This document shows, in pieces, positions 1 to 6,059 of a stretch of 12,080 nt of DNA. A model generated the notes under the pieces. The model had not been told where the DNA came from, made no database searches, and was given only the letters and a program-made list of their open reading frames with translations. A program made the translations under genes and the position numbers. Each line of letters begins with the position of its first letter. The stretch's first letter is position 1. Source of the DNA: JBHIAG01 sp046758465 (lineage in GTDB: Bacteria > Acidobacteriota > Terriglobia > Acidiferrales > 2-02-FULL-67-57); the NCBI GenBank assembly GCA_046758465.1, contig JBHIAG010000068.1, positions 1 to 12,080 on the forward strand, read 5' to 3'.

Positions 1-52
1 CGACCTCCTGCACCCCAAGCAGGCGCGCTAAACCAGGCTGCGCCACGTCCCG
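1..52 (-). tRNA. tRNA-Pro(GGG), 3' end cut by the window edge
   Basis: Read on the minus strand from position 52, the sequence folds as the 5' part of a tRNA. The 7-nt acceptor strand CGGGACG is followed by TG, a D stem GCGC/GCGC around a D loop containing GG, one base, and an anticodon stem CCTGC/GCAGG. The 7-nt loop is TTGGGGT, so the anticodon is GGG, which reads proline codon CCC. G37 and T33 are as expected. The variable loop starts before position 1; the T arm and 3' acceptor strand lie outside the window. A promoter sits at the right distance upstream. Confidence is high for a tRNA and for the Pro identity, because the anticodon is fully visible. Confidence 0.9.
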
Positions 53-64
53 ACGCGGAAGCCC

Positions 65-94
65 ATCCTAACACTCCCGCCCCAGCAGGGTCAA
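65..94 (-). promoter_or_regulatory. Promoter of the tRNA-Pro gene
   Basis: On the minus strand a TTGACC -35 box (89-94) and a TAGGAT -10 box (65-70) are separated by 18 bases. The -10 box ends 12 bases before the first tRNA base, so transcription would start about 5 bases before the mature 5' end, as is common for tRNA genes. The match is 5/6 to the -35 and 4/6 to the -10 sigma-70 consensus. Confidence 0.6.
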
Positions 95-100
95 CGCGGA

Positions 101-302
101 CGTCCCTGTGAAGCACGGAGCCCAGCGGCAGGGGCCGTTGGGTTGGACGCTGCATCCCACCGGCGGGACGCCCCTCGGCTACGCTCCCTTCGACTGCGCT
201 CAGGGTCTTCGCTGCGCTTCGACGGGGCAAGCCGGTGCCACCAAAACAAAGGGCAGCCCAGCGGTCCCGCTCTGCGGGACTGGGTTGGACGGAATTCGCA
301 CG
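101..302. repeat. Repeat-rich intergenic spacer with palindromes
   Basis: No supported gene lies between the tRNA promoter and the der stop codon. Instead there are several short GC-rich palindromes. A hairpin at 121-142 has arms CCCAGCGGC and GCCGTTGGG with one G-T pair and a 4-base loop. A second at 257-284 has arms GTCCCGC/GCGGGAC flanked by CCCA and TGGG. Both are followed by the same 11 bases TGGGTTGGACG (139-149 and 281-291). Between them, 186-205 is a near-palindromic CCCTTCGACTGCGCTCAGGG unit with a degenerate copy beside it (208-226). This looks like an accumulation site for dispersed genomic repeats. Open frames through it have no recognisable product. Confidence 0.65.
243..284 (-). 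terminator. Possible terminator downstream of der
   Basis: On the minus strand, just after the der stop codon, the stem GTCCCGC/GCGGGAC with a 3-base loop (264-280) is extended by CCCA/TGGG. It is followed about a dozen bases later by TTTGTTTT (complement of 243-250). The T tract does not directly abut the stem, so this is only terminator-like. The hairpin also belongs to the dispersed palindrome family. Confidence 0.35.
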
Positions 303-1646
303 CTACGCTCGGCGCGCGCGGCGCAGGGGGCGCAGCCGGAAGCGGATGGGGGTGCCGGGAAACGGGAAGTGGGCCCGGAGTTGGTTTTCCAGGAAACGCT
401 CGACCGCAAAGTGCAGCGTGTTGAGGTTGGCGGTCACTTCGAACCGGGGCGGGCCGACAGCCACCTGGCGCAGCGCATGGATGCGTAGCGTCCGGCCGCC
501 GGGCACGGTGGCGCGCTCGGCCCGCAGTGTACGGAGAAACTCGCGCAGCCGGTCGGGCGGTATGCGCTCTCGGCGGGCCGTGCCGACTTCTTCGATGAGG
601 CGCAGCAACGCGCCCAGGCGGTGGCCCGTGAGAGCCGAGATGAATACCAGCGGGGCATAGTCGAGAAACTTCATCCGGCGGCGCACCGCGGTCGTGAACT
701 GCTGGGACGTATCGGCCGTCTTTTCGACCGCGTCCCACTTGTTGACGGCGAGAATGAGCGAGCGGCCGCTCGTGTGGGCGTAGCCGGCGATGGTGGCGTC
801 GAGCTTGGTGACGCCCTCGGTGGCGTCGAGCAGCAACACGGCCACATCGGCGCGCTCCAAGTGCTTGCGCGCCATCACCACGCTGAGTTTTTCCGCGTGC
901 AGCTTGGTTTTTCCCTTGCGGCGGATGCCGGCGGTGTCAATCAAGCGCCACCAGTGGCCGTTGCGGCGCAACACGCTGTCAACCGCGTCGCGCGTCGTGC
1001 CGGGCTCAGCCGAGACGATGACGCGCTCCCCGCCCACCAGCCGGTTCACCAGCCTGGACTTGCCCACATTGGGCCGGCCGATGATGGCGACGTTGAGCGC
1101 CGTGCGCAGGGGAGCGGTTTCAGTGGCCGTGAACTCGCGCGTCAGCTCATCCAGCAAGGCGTCCACCCCCAGGCTATGCTCGGCGCTGACGGCAATGACC
1201 GGGGAAATGCCGAACTCGTGAAACGGGAGGCTCGCCGCTTCGAGGCCCGGCGTGTCGACTTTGTTTACGGCCAGCACAACGGGCTTACCGGTGCGCCGCA
1301 GCAGGCGCGCCAGGTCGGCATCGAGCGGCGTGGGGCCCGTGCGCGCGTCCACCACCAGCACCAGCTTCGTGGCCGCGTCAATCGCGGTTCGCGCCTGGCC
1401 CAGGATGTCCTGCGCGAGCTGGGCCTTTTCGTCGGGCACCAGACCGCCGGTATCGACGACCTCGAAGGTTTTGCCGCCCCAGTTCGCACGGCCGTAGAGA
1501 CGGTCGCGGGTGATGCCGGGCTCGTTGGTGACGATGGCGCGGCGCTGGCCGGTCAGCCGGTTGAACAGGACTGACTTGCCGACATTGGGCCGGCCGAGGA
1601 TGGCCACCAGCGGCAGCCAACAATCGCTGTTGCCAAGTTCGGCCAT
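303..1646 (-). CDS. der: Ribosome biogenesis GTPase Der (EngA)
   Basis: Der is an essential cytoplasmic double GTPase that binds the 50S subunit and helps its late assembly. The 447-residue protein is of normal length and shows two tandem Era-like GTPase domains. Domain 1 has GRPNVGKS (18-25), DTGG (65-68) and NKVD (128-131). Domain 2 has GRPNVGKS (190-197), DTAG (237-240) and NKWD (302-305). A C-terminal KH-like domain (about 355-440) includes the family pattern with a late GTPIRFRLR stretch and a basic tail. The ATG at 1646 has a GAGG ribosome-binding site five bases upstream that overlaps the stop codon of the neighbouring AT-rich gene, so translation may be coupled. About ten residues precede the usual PLVAILG start of the fold. 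Identification is certain; the exact start is slightly less so. Confidence 0.97.
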   Translation of the reverse strand: MAELGNSDCWLPLVAILGRPNVGKSVLFNRLTGQRRAIVTNEPGITRDRLYGRANWGGKTFEVVDTGGLVPDEKAQLAQDILGQARTAIDAATKLVLVVDARTGPTPLDADLARLLRRTGKPVVLAVNKVDTPGLEAASLPFHEFGISPVIAVSAEHSLGVDALLDELTREFTATETAPLRTALNVAIIGRPNVGKSRLVNRLVGGERVIVSAEPGTTRDAVDSVLRRNGHWWRLIDTAGIRRKGKTKLHAEKLSVVMARKHLERADVAVLLLDATEGVTKLDATIAGYAHTSGRSLILAVNKWDAVEKTADTSQQFTTAVRRRMKFLDYAPLVFISALTGHRLGALLRLIEEVGTARRERIPPDRLREFLRTLRAERATVPGGRTLRIHALRQVAVGPPRFEVTANLNTLHFAVERFLENQLRAHFPFPGTPIRFRLRPLRRARRA

Positions 1647-1652
1647 ACTACC

Positions 1653-2801
1653 TCAGTACAGGGTCTCAATGGATAGAAACAAAGCATTCAGAACTCTTTG
1701 AGTAATTTGAGCGAAATTACTGTAGACGATTTTGTGTCCTTCAATGTTGTGTGCACCGCGGTTTCGTATCCCGTACGACAGAGCAATATCTGCTTCCATG
1801 GGTTGGAGACTGAAACCGCAAATAGAGCCTTGCAGTAGGTTGGAAACTGCCTTCCCGAAGTCGTTTAGAACTTCCTTGTTGATCTTACCAAGCATCGCGT
1901 TATTCAGCGAACATCCAGCACTAGTCGAAAGGTGCTCGGCGAGCTGTATAAAACTTGCCTTTGCTAGATGGTGTTTTTTCTTAACTAATTCATCAGTTAC
2001 CAAACACAAGCCAAACAAGAAATCTAGTTCGAGCAAACCAGCAAAATCGCTCGAAGCAAGTCCTTCGTTAGCACGCCTATCAAAGGCGTACAGCTTGTGA
2101 ATCAAGTAAACGAAGAAAAGAGCTGCAGGCCGTAAATCAGCATTTGCCAAGAACTTGTTTCGGAGGTCTTCAAGAGTGAGATTGTGCGAGCGATCCTTCC
2201 TGTAGCTTTCTAGGAAGCCCTCCAAATAGTTCGCAATTTCCAAGACGTGCTGACCGAAGAATTGCTTTTGTTTTTGGTAATTCAAAGTCACAAAATCATT
2301 ACCAGGCCTATCGGGGATTGGTTGTCCGGTAGTCTTAACATCTTCGTAGAACGCGCGGTGCATCAACAGAAATCCCCGTTCAACATCGCCTGCAACCAAT
2401 ACGGTAACTGCCCAAAAGTAATAGGGTGTTCCTTTGTGTGTTCGCCCTCCCGTCGTCCTTTCCCATTCAAGTACCGGATCAAGAACAAAACGCCAGACGC
2501 GTTCGGCAGCAACAAAGTTCGTTCGATTGTGGAAAAACAACCAAAGGGGAGCAAAAGCGTTGAAGTAGTAGTCATGGGCGGTGAAGTCCATTGCGTGAGC
2601 CGCGAAGTATTGATCAACAGCTGTACGGAAGCTTGTTGCATCGAACGCCGAGCCATGCATGAAATGATCGTAGAGGCGAAGTAGTTGGTGGTGAAGTTCG
2701 TCCCCAAGGTGTCGGATGCCGTACGACTTGCCGTCAAGGATGAGACTGACGGTACCCATGTTCACGTTGACTCCCGTCTCTTTCTTGTAACTCTTTGGCA
2801 T
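1653..2801 (-). CDS. Orphan helical protein with C-terminal HEPN-like RNase motif
   Basis: The 382-residue product is not a family I can name. It looks largely alpha-helical. Residues about 120-155 (KGTPYYFWAV, then GDVERGF and an MHRAFYED stretch) look TPR-like. The C-terminus carries R346-N347-R348-G349-A350-H351, which fits the R-N-x3-H signature of HEPN ribonucleases, between hydrophobic helices. HEPN domains of this kind are known from toxin-antitoxin, abortive-infection and RNA-processing proteins; an RNase or defence role here is inference. There is no visible antitoxin partner. Composition is strikingly AT-richer than the neighbours (sampled rows 35-52 % GC against about 70 %), which suggests horizontal acquisition. 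No Shine-Dalgarno precedes the ATG, and a -10 box six bases upstream suggests a leaderless transcript. A second ATG (codon 15) is possible. The stop codon overlaps the der ribosome-binding site. Confidence 0.75.
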   Translation of the reverse strand: MPKSYKKETGVNVNMGTVSLILDGKSYGIRHLGDELHHQLLRLYDHFMHGSAFDATSFRTAVDQYFAAHAMDFTAHDYYFNAFAPLWLFFHNRTNFVAAERVWRFVLDPVLEWERTTGGRTHKGTPYYFWAVTVLVAGDVERGFLLMHRAFYEDVKTTGQPIPDRPGNDFVTLNYQKQKQFFGQHVLEIANYLEGFLESYRKDRSHNLTLEDLRNKFLANADLRPAALFFVYLIHKLYAFDRRANEGLASSDFAGLLELDFLFGLCLVTDELVKKKHHLAKASFIQLAEHLSTSAGCSLNNAMLGKINKEVLNDFGKAVSNLLQGSICGFSLQPMEADIALSYGIRNRGAHNIEGHKIVYSNFAQITQRVLNALFLSIETLY

Positions 2802-2812
2802 TGTGCTATTGT
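2785..2812 (+). promoter_or_regulatory. Candidate promoter of the dinG-queD transcript
   Basis: TTGTAA (2785-2790) and an extended -10, TGC followed by TATTGT (2804-2812), are spaced by 16 bases. A start near 2819 would leave a leader of about 22 bases before the helicase ATG. The -10 region coincides with that of the divergent gene. The fit to consensus is moderate. Confidence 0.45.
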
Positions 2813-2841
2813 AGCTTTATCCGGGCGATTCTGTTGCTCAG
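2808..2841 (-). promoter_or_regulatory. Candidate leaderless promoter of the HEPN-like gene
   Basis: On the minus strand a TACAAT -10 box (2808-2813) lies six bases before the ATG at 2801, so transcription would begin at or next to the start codon. The -35 region is poor (GCAACA, 18-base spacing). No ribosome-binding site is present, which agrees with leaderless translation. Confidence 0.4.
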
Positions 2842-4821
2842 ATGGCCGAGCCGACAACGAAAACGGAGGCGCCGCTCAAGGAGTTCTTCGGGCCCGAAGG
2901 GCTGCTGGCGCGCTGGCATCCGCAGTACGAGTTCCGCCCCGGGCAGCTCGCGATGGCCGAGGCAGTCGAGCGGGCCTTTCGCCGCCGGCAGCACCTGATC
3001 ATCGAAGCCGGCACCGGCACGGGCAAGACGCTCGCCTACCTGATCCCGGCGCTGCACAGCGGCCGCCGGGTGGTGATTTCGACCGGCACGAAGAACTTGC
3101 AGGAGCAGCTCTTCTACAAGGACATCCCGTTTTTGCAAGCCCACCTGCCGGGAGAAATCCGCGCCACCTACATGAAGGGCCGCTCGAACTTCCTCTGCCG
3201 GCAGAAGCTCTATGACCTGGAAGGGCAGGGGTTGCTGAAGGGGTTGGAGGAGCTGGACCAGTACGCCCACATCCGCGACTGGGAGAAGACCACCGAGACC
3301 GGCGATCGCGCCGAACTGGAAATGCTGCCCGACCAGTGCGAGCTCTGGACGCGCATCGACGCCCGCGGGGACACCTGCACGGGGCGGAAATGCGCGCAGT
3401 TTGAGCGCTGCTTCATTACCCACATGCACCAGCGCGCCGCCGCCGCCGACCTCATCATCGTCAACCACCACCTGTTTTTTGCCGACCTGGCCGTGCGCGC
3501 CGACGACTTCGGCAGCATCATCCCCGACTACTCGGCCATCATCTTCGACGAGGCGCACGAGCTGGAAGAGGTGGCGAGCCAGTACTTTGGCACGCAGGTT
3601 TCGAACTACCGGCTGGAGGAGCTGGCTCGGGACACCGAGAACACCCTGCGGCGCAAGCCTGCCGGGGCAGGCAAGCAGTTCGGCGGCAAGCGCGTGAACA
3701 GGCTCCTGCGCCAACTGCGCGAGCGCGCGCAGACGTTTTTCGCGCTCTTTCCGAGCGCGGAAGGGCGCTTCCCGTTTGAGGATCGAGAAGAATTCCTCGA
3801 ACGCCACCGCGAGCCCTACGAGGCGCTCCTGGGCGCGCTGAAGAGCTTGGAGATAGAGCTGGCATCGCTGGGTGAGAAGCCCGAGGAGATCCACACCCTG
3901 ATCCGGCGCGCGGCGGAACTGCGCACCGAGCTCGCTTTCCTGCTCGAGAGCCGTGAGCGGGGCTACGTGTTCTGGTACGAGCGTCGCGGCCCGCCTGGCG
4001 GACGGGCAAGCCGTGGCGTGTTCTTGCAGGCGACGCCGATTGACATCTCCGAGTTGCTGCGCGCGCGGGTCTTCGAGCGCTACGACACCATCGTGCTGAC
4101 CTCGGCGACGCTGGCCGTCGGCGGCCAGTTCGACTACCTGAAGGCCCGCCTGGGAGTGCAGGCGGCGCAAGAGAAGGTGCTGCCGCCGCAGTTCGACTAT
4201 GCCCGCCAGGCCACGCTCTACATCCCGGAGCAGTTGCCGGACATCCGCTCGCCGGCCTTCATCCCGCACGCGACCGAAGAAATTGCCGGCCTGCTCGCCG
4301 CCAGCCGCGGCCGCGCCTTCGTGCTGTTCACCAGCTACGCGCAGATGCGCGAGATCTACCCGCGGGTCGAGCGGCTCGTGGACTTCCCCTTGCTGCTGCA
4401 AGGCACGGCACCGAAGACGGTGCTGCTCGAGCGGTTCCGCCGGCAGCCGCACGCGGTGCTGTTTGCCACCGCAAGTTTCTGGCAGGGCGTGGACGTGCAG
4501 GGGCCGCAGTTGAGCGCGGTCATCATTGACCGGCTGCCGTTTGCTGTGCCGAGCGACCCGGTGGTGGCGGCGCGCATCCGGGCACTGGCCGAGGAGGGCC
4601 ACAATGCCTTCGTCGAGTATCAGATTCCGGAGGCGATTATTGCGCTCAAGCAGGGCTTCGGGCGGCTCATCCGGGCGCGCAGCGACCGGGGCCTGCTGGC
4701 CATCCTTGACAACCGCATTCTGCGCAAGCAGTATGGTAAACTTTTCTTCGACAGCCTGCCGCCCTATACGGTGACTTCGGACCTGGGGGCGGTCCGGCGG
4801 TTTCTGGAGTCGACGCACTGA
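2842..4821 (+). CDS. dinG: DinG/XPD-family Fe-S ATP-dependent DNA helicase
   Basis: A superfamily 2 helicase that unwinds DNA 5'-3', with roles in resolving R-loops, D-loops or G-quadruplexes during repair and replication. The 659-residue product has Walker A EAGTGTGKT (55-63), the DEAH box (236-239), a LTSAT motif III-like segment (419-423), and motif VI QGFGRLIR (604-611). The Fe-S cluster cysteines are C119, C179, C184 and C190. The C-x4-C-x5-C spacing of the last three matches E. coli DinG. There is no N-terminal exonuclease domain as in Bacillus DinG. Around residues 383-391 a Gly/Pro/Arg-rich stretch encoded by a palindrome looks like a small insertion before the conserved GVFLQATPIDIS segment. 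No clear ribosome-binding site precedes the ATG. The stop codon overlaps the queD ATG (TGATG), implying coupling. Family assignment is sure; dinG versus yoaA-like naming is less so. Confidence 0.93.
   Translation: MAEPTTKTEAPLKEFFGPEGLLARWHPQYEFRPGQLAMAEAVERAFRRRQHLIIEAGTGTGKTLAYLIPALHSGRRVVISTGTKNLQEQLFYKDIPFLQAHLPGEIRATYMKGRSNFLCRQKLYDLEGQGLLKGLEELDQYAHIRDWEKTTETGDRAELEMLPDQCELWTRIDARGDTCTGRKCAQFERCFITHMHQRAAAADLIIVNHHLFFADLAVRADDFGSIIPDYSAIIFDEAHELEEVASQYFGTQVSNYRLEELARDTENTLRRKPAGAGKQFGGKRVNRLLRQLRERAQTFFALFPSAEGRFPFEDREEFLERHREPYEALLGALKSLEIELASLGEKPEEIHTLIRRAAELRTELAFLLESRERGYVFWYERRGPPGGRASRGVFLQATPIDISELLRARVFERYDTIVLTSATLAVGGQFDYLKARLGVQAAQEKVLPPQFDYARQATLYIPEQLPDIRSPAFIPHATEEIAGLLAASRGRAFVLFTSYAQMREIYPRVERLVDFPLLLQGTAPKTVLLERFRRQPHAVLFATASFWQGVDVQGPQLSAVIIDRLPFAVPSDPVVAARIRALAEEGHNAFVEYQIPEAIIALKQGFGRLIRARSDRGLLAILDNRILRKQYGKLFFDSLPPYTVTSDLGAVRRFLESTH
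3985..4013. repeat. Imperfect palindrome inside dinG
   Basis: GCCCG (3989-3993) and CGGGC (4003-4007) are inverted around a centre that itself reads CCGCC-T-GGCGG (3991-4001), with outer CGG/CCG. It encodes the GPPGGRASR stretch of the helicase, which interrupts an otherwise conserved segment. It may be a short in-frame repeat insertion, but the arms are imperfect. Confidence 0.4.
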
Positions 4822-5198
4822 TGTTTGAGATTGCGGTAGAGGAAACGTTCGCCGCCGGACACGCCTTGCGCGGCTACAAGGGCAAGTGCGAGCACGTGCA
4901 CGGGCACAACTACAAGGTGCGGGTGACGCTGGCGGGCGGGCAGCTCGATCAGGCGGGGTTGCTCTACGACTTCGTGGAATTGAAGCGCAGCATCAGCCAA
5001 GTGATCAACGCGCTTGACCACAAGTTCCTGAACGACCTGCCCCCGTTCGACCGCCTCAACCCGTCGGCCGAGAACATCGCCAAGTACTTCTACGGCGAGA
5101 TCACGCAGCAACTCGCCGCCACCCCGAACGGCGCCCGCATCAAGGAAATCACCATCTTCGAAACCGACACCACCACCGCCACCTATCGCCCCGCCTAG
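4821..5198 (+). CDS. queD: 6-carboxy-5,6,7,8-tetrahydropterin synthase QueD
   Basis: This enzyme converts 7,8-dihydroneopterin triphosphate to 6-carboxytetrahydropterin, the second step towards preQ0 and queuosine. The 125-residue protein has the PTPS fold signature. Zinc ligands are H14, H27 and H29, in the C23-E-H-V-H-G-H29 motif, with C23 the catalytic cysteine. H67 in LDHKFLND and E114 in IFET complete the active site. C23 with the CxxxHxH spacing distinguishes QueD from eukaryotic PTPS. The ATG overlaps the helicase stop by one base. queE follows 28 bases later. Confidence 0.96.
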   Translation: MFEIAVEETFAAGHALRGYKGKCEHVHGHNYKVRVTLAGGQLDQAGLLYDFVELKRSISQVINALDHKFLNDLPPFDRLNPSAENIAKYFYGEITQQLAATPNGARIKEITIFETDTTTATYRPA

Positions 5199-5226
5199 CG
5201 CGCGGGTGCACGGCGACCGTGCGACG

Positions 5227-5919
5227 ATGGTCGTTACCGAAATCTTCCGATCGATTCAAGGGGAAAGCACCTATGCGGGTCGGCCGTGCATTTTTGTGCG
5301 GCTGACCGGCTGCAACCTGCGTTGCCACTGGTGCGACACCGCCTATGCCTTCTACGGCGGCCGCCAGCTCAGCGTGGAGGAAGTGCTGGAAAAGGTGCGC
5401 GAGTTCAGCGGCACCGACGGGCAGCCCTGTACCAGTGCGGTACAGGGCCAGCGTCCCGAAGCTCCGGGACTGGTGGAGCTAACGGGGGGCGAGCCGCTGC
5501 TCCAGCCGGACATTTATGAGCTGGCCGAGAAGTTGCTGGCCGAGAAGTTCACGGTGCTGATTGAAACCAGCGGTGAGTGCTCCGTGGGCCGGCTGCCCGT
5601 ACGGGTGGTGAAGATTGTCGACGTCAAATGTCCGGGGAGCGGTGAGGCGGGCCGGTTCGACTTCGAGAACCTGAAGGTGCTCGACCGCAAAGACGAAATT
5701 AAGTTCGTCCTCGCCGGGGAGGGCGACTACCGCTGGGCGCGGGAGTTCCTCTCCGCGCACCGGCTGACGGAGATCGTGGACACGGTGATCTTCTCGCCCG
5801 TGTTCGGCGCGCTCGCGCCGCGGCCGCTGGCGGAGTGGATTCTGCGCGACCGCCTGCCCGTGCGCCTAGGTTTGCAGTTACACAAGTTCATCTGGGACCC
5901 GGAGGCGCGGGGGGTGTAA
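5227..5919 (+). CDS. queE: 7-carboxy-7-deazaguanine synthase QueE
   Basis: A radical-SAM enzyme that rearranges CPH4 to 7-carboxy-7-deazaguanine using a 4Fe-4S cluster, SAM and Mg. From the ATG at 5227 the 230-residue protein opens with the conserved EIFRSIQGES segment. The cluster motif C29-x3-C33-x2-C36 follows, then an aromatic DTAYAF stretch, and the SAM-binding GGEP (87-90) in LVELTGGEPLLQ. A GTG seven codons upstream (5206) is an alternative start, but the ATG places the conserved N-terminus normally. Neither has a good ribosome-binding site. Residues about 64-80 (Gly, Gln, Pro and Ala rich) are encoded by two consecutive hairpins and look like an in-frame repeat insertion just before the TGGEP strand. 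The reading frame stays intact, so the enzyme may still be active. Confidence 0.95.
   Translation: MVVTEIFRSIQGESTYAGRPCIFVRLTGCNLRCHWCDTAYAFYGGRQLSVEEVLEKVREFSGTDGQPCTSAVQGQRPEAPGLVELTGGEPLLQPDIYELAEKLLAEKFTVLIETSGECSVGRLPVRVVKIVDVKCPGSGEAGRFDFENLKVLDRKDEIKFVLAGEGDYRWAREFLSAHRLTEIVDTVIFSPVFGALAPRPLAEWILRDRLPVRLGLQLHKFIWDPEARGV
5424..5473. repeat. Double palindrome inserted in frame in queE
   Basis: Two adjacent hairpins lie in the coding sequence. The first has perfect 10-base arms GCCCTGTACC (5424-5433) and GGTACAGGGC (5439-5448) with a 5-base loop. The second has GTCCCG (5453-5458) and CGGGAC (5465-5470), flanked by CCA and TGG with an unpaired GC on the left side only. That asymmetric bulge and the core are shared with the intergenic hairpin at 257-284, so both appear to belong to one dispersed family. 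Confidence 0.7.
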
Positions 5920-5930
5920 GGGGAGAAAAC

Positions 5931-5960
5931 TCACCACAGAGACACAGAGAGCACAGAGAC
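5931..5960. repeat. CACAGAGA triple direct repeat
   Basis: Three copies of CACAGAGA (5935-5942, 5943-5950, 5952-5959) lie just after queE. Sequences of this kind occur between genes in many unrelated bacteria; that is a recollection, not a search. No function is evident. Confidence 0.6.
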
Positions 5961-5989
5961 GGCAAGACAGAAGGGAGGTATCCTATTCG

Positions 5990-6030
5990 TTCAGCCCAGC
6001 GGCTTCTGCCGCTGGGATTTTGCGGCTGAA
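5990..6030. repeat. Intergenic palindrome between queE and queC
   Basis: A perfect 9-base stem CCCAGCGGC (5995-6003)/GCCGCTGGG (6008-6016) has a TTCT loop. An alternative outer pairing TTCAGCC (5990-5996)/GGCTGAA (6024-6030) overlaps it. The left arm is identical to that of the hairpin at 121-142, so this is a repeated element. It has no T tract after it and is not a typical terminator. Apart from this and the CACAGAGA copies, the 140-base gap holds nothing recognisable. Confidence 0.65.
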
Positions 6031-6059
6031 GCCACTGTCCAAAGCAAGGCGACACAAGA

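Noticed and set aside
91..738. Open frames through the spacer left of der, both strands
   Set aside because: They run through palindromic repeats and into der antisense; products are Pro/Arg/Ala-rich with no fold or ribosome-binding site.
621..1574. A 317-codon plus-strand open frame opposite der
   Set aside because: Antisense shadow of der; the product is low-complexity and rich in Arg, Ala, Gly and Val, without motifs.
2806..4818. A 670-codon open frame on the minus strand opposite the helicase
   Set aside because: It is the antisense shadow of dinG, caused by high GC at third codon positions. The product has no recognisable domain, while the plus frame has every helicase motif.
5206..5226. 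GTG at 5206 as the queE start
   Set aside because: It adds seven residues before the conserved EIFRSIQGES N-terminus and has no ribosome-binding site; ATG 5227 fits the family better, though this is not decisive.
5931..5960. CACAGAGA copies as a CRISPR or regulatory array
   Set aside because: Units are 8 bases, adjacent and without spacers; they look like a simple dispersed repeat.
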